Assembly (NCBI GenBank): GCA_022823085.1
Contig: JAJDXV010000002.1
Coordinates: forward strand, 1-64,000
From: Candidatus Poribacteria bacterium
GTDB lineage: Bacteria > Poribacteria > WGA-4E > WGA-3G
DNA: 64,000 nt
Direction: 5' to 3'
Shown: piece by piece, positions 35,084 through 46,100 of the stretch
Position numbering within the stretch: the stretch's first letter is position 1
Layout: each line of letters begins with the position of its first letter
Translations under genes and position numbers: made by a program
The notes under the pieces: model-generated
The model's input: the letters and a program-made list of their open reading frames with translations, nothing else
Database searches by the model: none
Told to the model about the DNA's origin: nothing

Positions 35084-36040
35084 ATGAGATACGACAGCGT
35101 TTTGCTCGTCGCATTCGGCGGGCCTACACCCGGATGCTGTAAAAAATACGATAAAGATACTTGCCCAGGTGAAGCTTACTGTTTTGTTGAAGGGATTGTC
35201 GGCACTGCTGAATCCCAAATTGCACGCGTAAAAGACATCGCCTCACATTATATAAAGTTAGGCGGGTTTTCGCCGTTCAACGAATTGACTTTCAAACAGG
35301 CTAACGCATTGAAAAACGCACTCCAAGCGCGGGACCTCCCGCTCCCAGTTTATGCCGGGTTTAGGCATTGGACACCCTACCTGAGCGAAGTCATCGCTGA
35401 AATGGCACAAAACGGACACCGTAAAATACTCGGAATTATTATGGCACCACACCAATCTAAATTCAGTTGGGAGTGGTATCAACAGGCAGTCAAAAAAGGA
35501 ATTGACGCAGTTGATGGTGAAAAACCGACGATTGACTACCTGGACCCGTGGTATACACGTAAAGGCTATATCGGTGCCATCGCTGAGATTATCAAAACCG
35601 CGTGTGGCGACAAGTTAGAGAATGCCGACCTTGTTTTCACAGCACACGCAATTCCGCAAGCAGCGGCGGATAACTCACCCTACATAGAACAACTTCAAAA
35701 GACCGGCGAAGCCGTCGCTCAGCAGATCGGAAAGACGCAGTTCGGTTTGGCATATCAAAGTGCAGTAGAAAACAGCCCGATACCATGGACGGAACCGGAC
35801 ATCAACGATTGGATCAAAGACCGGAAAAAGGTGGGTGTTGATACGATTGTCGCATCACCCATCGGGTTTCTCTGTGACCACGTCGAGGTACTCTACGATC
35901 TCGACATAGAGGCAAATGAGACAGCGGAAGCGTCCGGTATCGATTTTATACGTGCCGGAACTGTCGGTGACCATCCGAAATTCATTGATATGTTAGCCGA
36001 TTCTATCTGTCAAAAATCAGCCATCCCCCAAACTCGGTAG
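35084..36040 (+). CDS. hemH: Ferrochelatase, cysteine-rich N-terminal variant
   Basis: 318 residues. Metal-insertion residues: histidine in FTAHAIPQAAAD and glutamate in DHVEVLYDLDIEA. 'GGFSPFNELTF' is the family's GG.SP.N motif. An unusual insert near the start holds four cysteines (C18, C19, C27, C33), absent from the common enzyme, and could hold a metal or a 2Fe-2S cluster. It inserts Fe(II) into the porphyrin. AGGAGG lies 9 bases before the ATG. Followed by a MITE and then hemG. Confidence 0.93.
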   Translation: MRYDSVLLVAFGGPTPGCCKKYDKDTCPGEAYCFVEGIVGTAESQIARVKDIASHYIKLGGFSPFNELTFKQANALKNALQARDLPLPVYAGFRHWTPYLSEVIAEMAQNGHRKILGIIMAPHQSKFSWEWYQQAVKKGIDAVDGEKPTIDYLDPWYTRKGYIGAIAEIIKTACGDKLENADLVFTAHAIPQAAADNSPYIEQLQKTGEAVAQQIGKTQFGLAYQSAVENSPIPWTEPDINDWIKDRKKVGVDTIVASPIGFLCDHVEVLYDLDIEANETAEASGIDFIRAGTVGDHPKFIDMLADSICQKSAIPQTR

Positions 36041-36217
36041 GTTCGGTTTGATGAAGATTAATTTATTAATTCGGTAATATCGGAACGTGCGATAATGCAC
36101 TTCGCATTTGGGCGAGTACGCCGCAGAATCGCACGACTACGAGCCACTCGTTTGTAGTAGGGCAATTTATTGCCCGTCAATTACCAATTTATTTTCTGAA
36201 ACTTCATCAACCGAACC
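36040..36217. mobile_element. MITE-like element, family 2, copy b
   Basis: 178 bp. The inverted ends start GGTTCGGTTTGATGAAG on the left (the right has one base fewer) and continue through an AT-rich stretch to CGGTAAT / ATTACC. The interior carries 'actacgagcc...tttgtagta' and 'gggcaatttattgccc', both also in family 1 copy a. The left tip shares the last base of the hemH stop. Confidence 0.7.
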
Positions 36218-36302
36218 GGATTCTACATAGAAACCTCGAATCCTTCAAAAAACCATTCAACCCCGTAGGGGCGGCATCTATATCTTAAGGAGGGCAATGA
36301 TC

Positions 36303-37718
36303 ATGGAAACCGCGAATAAAAAACATGCCATTGTCGTCGGTGGTGGTGTCACAGGATTGACCGTCGCCTATCGCTTGCAACGCGAGGCAGCACTTCGCAA
36401 CATACCGCTTGATGTTACCCTCCTTGAAGCGACAGGACGCGTCGGTGGTGTAATTCGGACAGAGCACCGAGACGGTTTCCTTATTGAGCACGGTCCTGAT
36501 GCCTTTATCTCGACGAAACCCGCCGCAAAGGCACTCTGCGAAGAACTCGGCATCGCCGATCAATTCATCGGCACCAACCCAGAAGTCCGACGGAGTTTCG
36601 TCCTGCGGAAAGGGATACTACACCCGGTTCCTGAAGGTTTTTATCTGATGGCACCGGGTTCACTGAAACCTTTTCTAAAAACCCCACTCTTCACTTGGCA
36701 CGGTAAATTGCGGATGGCATTGGACCTCTTTATCCCGCGCCGGGAAAGAGATATTGATGAAGCCGTCGCGCACTTCGTCAGGCGACGACTCGGCAACGAA
36801 GCATTCACTCGGATCGCGCAACCCATGATAGGCGGTATCTATACCTCGGATGCCGAAAATTTGAGTCTAAAGGCAACTTTTCCACGATTTTTGGAGATGG
36901 AAAAAACGCACGGAAGCATTATCAAAGCACTCCGAGCGCAAAAAAAACAGGCAGCTGAAACCAGTCGCGACACCAGCGGCCCGCGATATAGTCTTTTTCT
37001 CTCCTTCAAGTCCGGTATGCAGACACTGATTGACACACTCGTCGAAAATTTATCCTGCACTCTTAGGTTGAATGCCCCTGTAAAGCACATCCAACAGGAT
37101 ACTGACAGTGGTGAATGGCAAATCTCACTCGCTACCGGGGAAACCCTGAACGCAGAACGCCTCTGTCTCGCGCTCCCGGCACTACAGACGAGATCGCTCA
37201 TCCAAACCGTTTCAAATCCACTCGCCACAAAACTCAGCACGATTCCCTACGCGTCGTCCGCTACGGTTAACTTCGCGTTCCGACGTTCGGATATTACGCA
37301 CCCCTTAGACGGCATGGGATTCGTCGTCCCAGCCACGGAAAACCTTTCTCTTATCGGTTGTTCGTTCAGTAGCGTTAAGTTTGAGAATCGAGTGCCAGAC
37401 GAATGTGTGCTGTTACGTGCCTTCGTGAGTGAACCGGTTGCTAAAAACGCCGAAGCAGATATAATTGAAGCCTGCCAAGCAGACTTAACACCGCTCCTCG
37501 GTATCCAAGACGCACCGCTGTTTGCGACTGTTTGCAAGCACACACAGGCGATGGCACAGTATCAGGTCGGACACCAAGAGGTCGTCGGTGATATAGAACG
37601 ACTCACGAGTCGATTACACGGACTTGCGCTCGCAGGAAACGGTTATCACGGGATAGGCATCCCCGATTGTATCCGGAGTGGAGAGACAGCAGCGATTTCA
37701 CTCTTAGACGCATGCTAA
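36303..37718 (+). CDS. hemG: Protoporphyrinogen/coproporphyrinogen oxidase (HemY type)
   Basis: 471 residues from the second ATG (36303), which stands 9 bases after AAGGAGG; the first ATG (36297) is only 3 bases away. FAD site: HAIVVGGGVTGLTVAYRL. Further family features: EATGRVGGVIRTEHRDGFLIEHGPDAF and the C-terminal HGLALAGNGYHGIGIPDCIRSGE. Oxygen-dependent oxidation of the porphyrinogen ring (also called hemY or cgoX). Same strand as hemH but separated by a MITE. Confidence 0.92.
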   Translation: METANKKHAIVVGGGVTGLTVAYRLQREAALRNIPLDVTLLEATGRVGGVIRTEHRDGFLIEHGPDAFISTKPAAKALCEELGIADQFIGTNPEVRRSFVLRKGILHPVPEGFYLMAPGSLKPFLKTPLFTWHGKLRMALDLFIPRRERDIDEAVAHFVRRRLGNEAFTRIAQPMIGGIYTSDAENLSLKATFPRFLEMEKTHGSIIKALRAQKKQAAETSRDTSGPRYSLFLSFKSGMQTLIDTLVENLSCTLRLNAPVKHIQQDTDSGEWQISLATGETLNAERLCLALPALQTRSLIQTVSNPLATKLSTIPYASSATVNFAFRRSDITHPLDGMGFVVPATENLSLIGCSFSSVKFENRVPDECVLLRAFVSEPVAKNAEADIIEACQADLTPLLGIQDAPLFATVCKHTQAMAQYQVGHQEVVGDIERLTSRLHGLALAGNGYHGIGIPDCIRSGETAAISLLDAC

Positions 37719-37727
37719 GGAGAAGCG

Positions 37728-38747
37728 ATGAATCTTAAGAGGGTCCACTTCGGTGTCATCGGCGTAGCGTTAGGCATATTAAGTTGCGGCTTATTGATAT
37801 TAACCGCGAACCTTACACTCCGTGCTGAAAACGAAGCACATCGTCTGGCGGAGGCGTATCAAGGCTTTCAGGACGGAAAGTGCCAAAGCTGCCACCCCGC
37901 TATCTGGAGAGAGTGGGAAGATTCGATGCACGCCAACGCTTGGGTTGACGAAATCTATCAAGCGGCAGCACAACAGGTTCCCGATAGAGAAACCAAGTGT
38001 GATCAGTGCCATGCGCCGCAACCTATCCTTATCACAGGTATCGGAGAGATGCCAAAACTCAGGAACAGACAACGCCAGGCAGGTGTTTCATGTCTCGTCT
38101 GCCATCTCGATGCAGAAGGCGCAATGAACGGGCCCCCGGCAAGCGCGGAAACCTATTTCCACGCCAACGTTACCAATCCGATCTATACTGAACCGACAAC
38201 ACTTTGCGGCACCTGTCACGGTCAACAGAGCGTTCCAGAACACGATCAGGTCTCCAGTTTCCTAAATAGTGAATTTGCAGACGGAGATACCAGTTGTGCA
38301 ACGTGTCACATGCCCGTCGTAAAGCGACTCCAAAGCACAACCAGCCATGAGAGCATCAAGGGGCGGAAGCATACATGGCGTGGCAGCCGAAGTGTTACGC
38401 AACTCAAACGGGCAGCGACCCTTCAGATTGAACACGAGACCGGACAGGTCAATGTGCAGCTTCGGAGTAGAACCGGACACGTCTTACCCGGCGGAACGTT
38501 GCGCATCATGGTATTAGAGGTAACGCGCCTCGCACCGGATGGGACTGAACGTCAAAAGCAACACATCTCAATTTCTGCTAAGAATGAGAACCGACTGCTT
38601 CCAAGCGAAAACAGGGTCTACGCTTTTGATATGGCATCCGCCACAACCGGCGACACAATTAAAACGCGTTTGATATATCAATTAACACCGGATACACCTG
38701 AACCCAAGCGCATATTGATGGCAGAGAAAACGCTTATGATCCGTTGA
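37728..38747 (+). CDS. Pentahaem c-type cytochrome
   Basis: 339 residues with an N-terminal signal-anchor (FGVIGVALGILSCGLLILTANL). Five haem sites: CQSCH (52), CDQCH, CLVCH, CGTCH and CATCH, within residues 50-205 and similar to the cytochrome c-554 family, then a beta-rich domain to the end. It would carry electrons in the periplasm. The start is 9 bp after hemG with AAGGAG upstream, so haem synthesis and this haem sink appear to be co-expressed. Confidence 0.88.
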   Translation: MNLKRVHFGVIGVALGILSCGLLILTANLTLRAENEAHRLAEAYQGFQDGKCQSCHPAIWREWEDSMHANAWVDEIYQAAAQQVPDRETKCDQCHAPQPILITGIGEMPKLRNRQRQAGVSCLVCHLDAEGAMNGPPASAETYFHANVTNPIYTEPTTLCGTCHGQQSVPEHDQVSSFLNSEFADGDTSCATCHMPVVKRLQSTTSHESIKGRKHTWRGSRSVTQLKRAATLQIEHETGQVNVQLRSRTGHVLPGGTLRIMVLEVTRLAPDGTERQKQHISISAKNENRLLPSENRVYAFDMASATTGDTIKTRLIYQLTPDTPEPKRILMAEKTLMIR

Positions 38748-38765
38748 TTATGGAAAGAGGAACTC

Positions 38766-39002
38766 ATGCGAGAATCTAAAACTTACCAACGCCAGATGGA
38801 AAGAGCTGCTGAAAGAGTTACTAGAGAAACAACTGTCAGACATATACTCACGCTGCTTAAGCGGCAATTTCGTCCAGAGACAGTGAACGCCTTAACCCCT
38901 GCAATTCAAAATATAGACGATTTGCAGCGACTTGAACAGCTGCTGATTGCAGCATCTGAAGCACGAAATATTGAATCTTTCGCGCAAATGCTGCACGAAT
39001 AG
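38766..39002 (+). CDS. Stand-alone C-terminal domain of Rpn-type nuclease
   Basis: 78 residues (TVRHILTLLKRQFRPETVNALTPAIQNIDDLQRLEQLLIAASEARNIESFAQML in the second half, read with gaps). It matches in layout the last 75 residues of the Rpn-type protein at 374-1426: a basic helix, 'I..L..RF', 'AI..I.DL.RL..L...A'. No nuclease core precedes it, so it is either a remnant or a free regulatory partner. An AGAGGAACTC site is present before the ATG. Confidence 0.6.
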   Translation: MRESKTYQRQMERAAERVTRETTVRHILTLLKRQFRPETVNALTPAIQNIDDLQRLEQLLIAASEARNIESFAQMLHE

Positions 39003-39062
39003 GCGGACAGCATTGTTTGCTATGCATTCATATTCGGTTCTGAATCGAAACCGAGCAGCCGT

Positions 39063-39332
39063 TCAATCGACTCCGAGTAGATACGCCATCCCAGCGAGCA
39101 CCTTCGGATGCTGAATAGCCGCTTCAAAAACCTCGCCTTTGCCTACGAGGTTCCAAACGCGTTGGGCACTATCGTTCGCGAGGTATGTATGCCCCTTACC
39201 GGCTGCTTTCTCTGCTTCAGCGAGTGCTAAAGAACGTTCCCGAAGTTCTGCTGTTGTATCCAACGGTATCAAACTTTCCAGAAGCAGAAAACCCTGTTGG
39301 TTGAGATGTTCTTTTTCTGACACGGTTAACAT
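39063..39332 (-). pseudogene. PhyH-family N-terminal fragment
   Basis: 89 residues that begin like other PhyH proteins (SEKEHLNQQGFLLLESLIP) and reach AIQHPKVLAGMAYLLGVD, then stop. The iron ligands HxD...H lie beyond this point in the family, so the product cannot be an active oxygenase. The next 60 bp to the Rpn-tail gene show no continuation in any frame beyond a few codons. Confidence 0.7.
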
Positions 39333-39456
39333 TATGTTTCCCTCAAATACTATTTTTTTCTTGACAGTTTAAACGTTTTCTGGTAATATATCAAGTAGAT
39401 TGTTAATTTACTTTCAAATAGCGTCAAAATTGGTCAACCGAAATTCAGGTTTTGGT

Positions 39457-39485
39457 TTGACATGTTTCAGAAATTGTGGTATCAT
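39457..39485 (+). promoter_or_regulatory. Sigma-70 promoter upstream of the nested MITE
   Basis: TTGACA (39457-39462), 17 bp, TATCAT (39480-39485) with TG one base before. No gene starts within 600 bp, so it drives either a long leader of the giant surface gene or a non-coding RNA. Confidence 0.5.
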
Positions 39486-39591
39486 ATATAAGCGGACTGC
39501 ATTTTAATCGATGATATACCGATGCGGCGGGAACAAAATTTCACCCATTGCATAAAACATCACACAACTGCAAGGCGGTTCTGTTTATAGC

Positions 39592-39805
39592 AGAACTTAC
39601 GCACGCCGCTCTTCTGTACCACAAACTGTATGAAGTTTAAGAATTTAATTCGGTAATGCATCAATAACCTCTTGGTAGGAGCGAGCTGTGCTCGCGATCT
39701 TTAACGATTACCGAAATCTTTATTTGGTTTGTGACACAAGAACGCTGTGTTTTCCGAAAACTTTCATCTAACAGAACAGTCTACAGTCAAAAGTGCGTAA
39801 GTCCT
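39592..39805. mobile_element. MITE-like element, family 1, copy d, with a family 2 copy nested inside
   Basis: Outer ends AGAACTTACGCAC (39593) and GTGCGTAAGTCCT (ending 39805). Inside, 39630-39729 repeats the family 2 sequence of 16481 almost base for base (ATGAAGTTTAAGAATTTAAT..., ctcttggtaggagcgag, attaccgaaat), with its right tip lost. The order of insertion is therefore readable: family 2 jumped into family 1. Confidence 0.65.
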
Positions 39806-39859
39806 GTATAGGTTTTATACCTGTAACGCTAAGGTCTCTAACCCGTAACGATTAAATGC

Positions 39860-39889
39860 TTGCTTAATTGTACTACTTTTTGCTAAAAT
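39860..39889 (+). promoter_or_regulatory. Extended -10 promoter for the surface-protein operon
   Basis: TTGCTT (39860-39865), 18 bp, TAAAAT (39884-39889) preceded by TGC. The leader to the ATG at 40143 would be about 245 bases. Confidence 0.5.
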
Positions 39890-39899
39890 AATAGAAAAA

Positions 39900-40100
39900 T
39901 TCCCGCAGAGTCGGACATAGAAGTTAGATGCCCGCTTTGTGTTCTGACTTGTGCCGTATGTCATGAAAAAAAATTACCCTACGGCTACATCGGTATCGGG
40001 AAATTTAATGCTCGTTGGTAAGATGTTAATTGGATGGGCAAACATCATACCCCGGTCGTCTTTGTCGTATTCTCGCTTGCCCATCTAAGAAACTCAGTAC
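39900..40100 (+). other. Structured leader of the giant surface-protein gene
   Basis: Non-coding. TTCCCG (39900) can close with CGGGAA (40000). GCCGTA (39954) pairs with TACGGC (39979). GATGGGCAA (40033-40041) pairs perfectly with TTGCCCATC (40077-40085). It is not a riboswitch class I can name. Confidence 0.4.
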
Positions 40101-40142
40101 TTAGTCTTGCGAGCGCGCAGACTTAACGAGGAGGATGAGTTA

Positions 40143-43100
40143 ATGAAAAAACGAACATCACTCGTTTGTTTTTTGATTTTTACATTGTGTGTTTTTTATA
40201 CCGCAATTCCGAACACAGTTTTCGGGCAAGAAGCGGAACCATCTCTTGCAGAAAAGGTCTTTGAAAAGTATGAGACCACGCTTGAGGATCCGCAGGTCAA
40301 ATTGCTTCTTCCGTCTGTCCTTGAAGCCCTTAGTGATCCTGCGACCTTAGAGAATCCGATTATTGCACAACTCGGCGGTTTTGACGCTGCTGTAGATTTG
40401 CTGCTTGGAAATCCTAATCTTATAACAACCGTTGTGCCGGATGCGACTCCCGAAGTGATAGCACTTCTCGGAACAGAGCCTATCCAAACAATGTTCAAAG
40501 ACCCGGATGTGCGGACTCTGATGCAAGATTCAGAGGCTGTTAAGGAGCTTGCAGCATTGCTGACAGCACCATCGGTTCAACCCGATCCAGCACCATCGGT
40601 TCAACCTGAAGTATCTCTTGCAGGAAAGGTCTTTGAAAAATATAGGACCACGCTTGAAGATCCGCAAGTCCAATTGCTTCTTCCAGGTGTCCTTGAAGCA
40701 CTTAGCGATCCTGCGACCTTAGAGAACCCGATTATTGCACAACTCGGCGGTTTTGACGCTGCTATAGATTTGCTGCTTGGAAACCCTGGTCTTATAACAA
40801 CCGTTGTGCCGGATACACCGCCCGAAGTGGTAGCACTTCTTGGAACAGAGCCTATCCAAACGATGTTCAAGGACCCAGATGTGCGGGTTCTGCTGCAGGA
40901 TGCAGAGGCTGTTAAAGAACTTGCAGCATTGCTGGCAGCACCACCGGTTAAACCTGATCCAGCACCACCGGTTAAACCTGAGCCAGAGCCACCGGTTAAA
41001 CCTGAGCCAGAGCCACCACCGCCAACTGAAAAAGCTGATCCGTTTGATCCAATAATGCCTACAGATGAGTCCCTTTTGGGTAAATCGAAGCTTGGTGGAC
41101 TCTCGATTAACAAAATCTCTGGACGGAAATTTTTACAGGATCTTCTCATGACAGCCACAAAGGAATCTCGTGAGACTTTAAAATCTTTATCCCCAGAGGT
41201 TCAAGACCTATTGGTAGAGGGGATAGTTCAATTGATTCCAGAACAAGTCCCGTTCACAAAAAAGCAGATTCGCGCGTTTTTGAAAAGTGACAATATACCA
41301 ATTTTCTCTGGACAGATAGATGGATCTTTGGCACAAGGTTTGGATTTAGAGAACTTTGGGAACGCTCTTACGCCGATGCCTATTGAACTGTTCTATCCCG
41401 ATAAGACGGACCCGAATCTAAAATATCTAACCCGCAATAGCTTGAACCTTTATGTACGTGTGCCGTCAGTGAACATTGGTGGTGTTAAGTTTAGTTCCAG
41501 TGATGGAACACTCCAGCCAAAAGATGGTGTGCGAGTTAGCGATCCGGCGATTCTTGGTTCAGAAACAGTCCGTTATACCTTCCGCTTGGAAGAGGCACTC
41601 GCCGCTACCAATTTGCCCGCGTGGCCAGCACTTGAAGATAATCTTGAGCAGCTTTTTTCTGACGTGACCCTTCGCTACTCGAATAGTGGACTTCATGGCG
41701 AATATAGTGGGCATCCCATGACAGCTGATTTCACGGAAAATGGTGTTGTTTGGGAAGTTGATGTAGATGTCACACAAGGTAATAATTTTTACTATTTTGA
41801 TGTGACGCTCGCCATACCACTGACCTTACAGGTTCTGGATCGCGAACAGCTTGAAATATTGGCTAAAGAGACAACTAAAGGTAATCTGCCTTCAATCTCA
41901 GAGGTTCTGAATGCAACCTTGGATCCACCGCTTGAGATTAAAATGTGGTCGATGCCGGACCCCCGCAATCTCCAATTAGCAGATCGCGGAATTCTTGATG
42001 CTTTGTTTGACAGCAATTTCCAGACAGTCTTCAAGAGTGCCGCAGATCCATTATTGGCAAAATTGCTCAGTGGCGGATCACTTACGCCGCAGGAGATTCT
42101 TGACGCCGTTACAAAACATCGAGCGAGACTTCAGACCATACTCCTTGGTAATTCCAACAGAATAACAACACAATTTGAGTCCGGATTCGATCCGCTGTTG
42201 GCTTCTGTTTTCAGTATCCCAAAAGTTGATCCGGAATCCGAATCGCTCTGGGTCGCTTCATTTGATAATATCCATGATGGCAACTATTTCGTCGGTGCTG
42301 TTGTCCATGATGCCGACGGAAACCCATTGGATCAAATGTGGAGCGATATCACGGTTGATACCAAAGCACCTGAAGCCAATGTGGAAATAAGTGAAGGCGA
42401 TAACACAGCCGTTTATCATAACGATGCCGATGGTATTTACGTTGCTACTAACTTGGGACCTGGTACGGCTACCTTGAAGGTCACCGGTATACCAGGCGCA
42501 GGGCCCAGTAATTACGTCCGAGAGGGGTATGGGTATCTCCTGTATCAAATACTTGGGTTGAATCCAGACGGAACACCTTACCGAGGTCAGTCATCACTCC
42601 AACGTCCCAACACTTGGATGCCACTGACCCCTGAAGCAACCATGCTCGCCTCAACCGTATGGGAGCAAACCATAGCACAACTTGTAGATCAAGGGGCACT
42701 CCCTGAAGAATTGGATTTTGCTGGTGCAACGCTACCGACTAAAACCCTCAATTTGGAGACGGTGTTGGCTTTTCTTGGGACACCAGCAGGACTTGCGTAT
42801 ATAGAGAACGATCCTACGCTTGGCCCAGCACTTGAAGATTTGGGTAATTTTTTAGACCAGGATCTGTTGGACCCTAAAGTCATAAACTTACTCGTTGAGG
42901 TTTTCGGTGCAACAGCGGAGCTTATCAACCACATTCCGATTACTTACGGGGATCCGCATAATGATGTGATGATGCTTGCACAAATTGGTGAAGATGTCCT
43001 CGCAGGCGACTACGGCATCCGCGCATTGGGGATTGATACGCTCTTCAATGTTAGTTCTCATACCGCACCCACGCGCCTCAGAATCGTTGATTCACGTGAA

Positions 43101-46100
43101 CAACTTGTAGATGGGACACTTGTACATTTTGATCGTGCCAGCGTAACATTTGCTGTAATTGGTGATTGTAACATGGACGGCGATACGGATGACCTCTTTG
43201 AGAGTGGTCTTATCGCTGATGGTAATGTGACGATCTTCAACAATACCACAGAAAATGTTATGTTAACCGTCACGGTTGACCATCGTTCACCGCATCCGGC
43301 TACCGTTATGGTTCAATATATGGATGCCAGTGGCGTATGGCAAGAAATCGACGAACCTGTTGGTCTCACGGGATATGGAACCGGTGATACGTTGACGATT
43401 CCTTGGAACGTTGCTGACTTTAACGAATTATTAGGCGGCAACGAGATGGGCGAGGTAATGGTGCGTGCCGTAGCTACCAACGACTTGCAGCTCACCGATC
43501 AGAATCCGACAGTAGGGACTATCAAGTTAGATGCAGGTATCTGCCCGCTTGATCCTGAAGTCATCGCAATTACAGTCGATCCCGCCACGACTACCAATTC
43601 AAATAGTGGCGCACCACAAGGCATGCTAACCCTTAACGCTTATACACCGAGCCGGACTTCTACATCGATTGATTCTGTCCGCTTGGCTGCTAAGGGACCC
43701 CAAGATGCCGAATGGACAATTGAAACCAGCGAAGTTGTTGAAGATATTGGTGGTCAAACACTGGCGGACCTCCTTGGTGACCTCGTGAGTACAGTAGGCC
43801 CTGAAAAGCCAACTGTCAATGTTGATAGTACCTATCGGAAATGGTCCATTACTGTAGATACCACAACTTTAGCAGATACTATCACAGCTGGTAAAGATGA
43901 AAATCAGTATGTGGTAATGGGATATGTGAGCACCAATGGAACTGAGGTCGCACCTGTTGACGGTGTTGAGGCAAAGTTCTCGGTGGATAATATTGACGGC
44001 ACAAAAATTACTGCTGTTGCTGATGCCGATGGTGCAGTTGAAGCAAACGAAGATGGTAGTTATACTGTCGGTGGACTCGTTGATAAATATGACGAGGCTG
44101 TCGAATCACCAATGGTTACCTTTACTATCGAACCGCTGTCTTATCCGGCAACCTACGCGTCGGTCATGGTTGTGACGGATGCTGAAGGTGCTTCTATTGG
44201 AGAAGCGACCGAAACTGCTGAAGGCAGTGGCGTTTTTGAGATAACCGTTGATGTCGGTATACTTGCTGACGGTGAATACCTCGAAAACGGAACCTATATG
44301 TTCCACGCTGTGACTGTTGATGCCGAGGGCTCAGAAGTACCCGAAACGGATGGCGCAAAAATTTCGGTGAATGTTGAAAACACTCGCCGACCAGCTCCGG
44401 AAATTTTGGCAATAACCACAGATCCGGCAGCAGAGACGAACCCAGATAGCGGCGCACCGAAGGGAATCGTCACGGTCAATGCTTACTCTATAGGTGAAGC
44501 AACTTCTCCGCTTATTGATTCAATGGGCTTTGAAGTCGCACGTCAAAGTCAAATAGATGACGATTCCGCATGGAAACCGGTTGGCGCGACTGAAGAGGGG
44601 ATGGTTGTTACTTCGGAAGAAGTTCAAGAGCTACAGCATCTAAATGCTGACTCCCTCAGCGACATTATTGCTGTCGCAGCAGGAACCGCCGCGACGAGCT
44701 CGGAACCTGCACCCATTCATCGATATCAGAGCTATCAAAAATGGTCGCTTAGCATAGATACGACAGATCCTGAATTGGGACTCGAAGACACTATTGACAA
44801 GGATAGCGACGCAGCGCGGGATGCTTCCCTGGATAAAGACCCCTACGTCGTACGTGCAGTCGCATTTTCCACAGCTAACGACAGCGAAACGCCATCTCCT
44901 GATGGTGTTCAATCGACATTCTCACTCGATAATGTTGACGATGTCGGACCCCTCGGTCCAACGAACATTATCGCTGTTGCTGACGTTGCGGGTCCGATTG
45001 AAGCAAACGAAGATGGTAGTTATACTGTCGGCGGGATTGTTGATGATACAGTGCCTTCACCGATAGCAACGTTTACAATTGAACAGACTGCTGATCCTAT
45101 CACCTACGAGGGTGGATCGGTGAACTTGGTGCAAACCACAGAGGACGGCACCGAAACGACTACCGAAGGCGAAGCCGGTGTTCTGGACACTATTACAATT
45201 GATGTCGGAATGCTCGAAAATGGAACTTATATGTTCCACGCTTTAACTGTTGATGAATTCGGTAATGTGCAACCCAATGAATCACCGATGATAACAGTGC
45301 ATGTAGATAACATCCGAGTCTCTGATTTGAGCGATCCGGTCGTTATTGCCGTTGATGGTACGGAAGTAGCAGACGCACCTACAGAACCGATTTCACTCCG
45401 CGAATCCGTCACTGTGAGTTTCATGGTTGCAAACGCTTCGTTAGCAGCTGAAGAACTCAGTGGCGCAGTAGATGGTAGTGAAGTGCCGAGTGAAAGTGCC
45501 GAAGATCCAGAAAATACCTTCTCACTTATGGTAGAGGTCGGCGGGCTCGTAGACGGTGTCTATACACCGGACGGTGTGATCACAAAACGGAACGGTTCGG
45601 TCGCATTCCCATTAACGACAGTTAATGTGGATAACACCGGTCCGATGGTTATGATTGAATCGCCGACGGATGGTGAAGCGGTGGATAGCCTGCCAACAGT
45701 CCACGCGACCTACAACGATGGTGCAGGCAGTGGCACCGACAAAGACGGTCAGGAAGTCTTGCCGTGGGCAACTACGGAACTCGCTGACGGCCCAACAGTC
45801 GGTATAACACGTCTCCAACCTGAACAAGGGAACACCGATGTTGAAGTTGATCAGGACGCTATTGAAACTGATAACGGCACGTTGGTTTACACCCGCACTG
45901 AGCAACTCCCCGGTGGTGCATATAGGATAACTGTGCAAGTCGCTGATGTCCTCGGTAACGTCGGTAGCGGTTCACAGGAATTCGTTATCAACGGTACACT
46001 CCCGACAGTTGCGATTCATTCACCCGCTTCAGGACAGACCTTCGATCACGGTCAACCGCTTATTAGTGGTGAATTCTCCGGTGCCGGAACTGTTGAGATA

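Noticed and set aside
39900..40100. Possible known riboswitch (c-di-GMP or cobalamin type)
   Set aside because: The conserved loop sequences of those classes are not present; only generic pairing is seen.
40601..41158. Long antisense frame opposite the proline-rich repeats
   Set aside because: Its Gly/Ser-rich product mirrors the Pro-rich repeat codons of the plus-strand gene; it has no ribosome site and no family.
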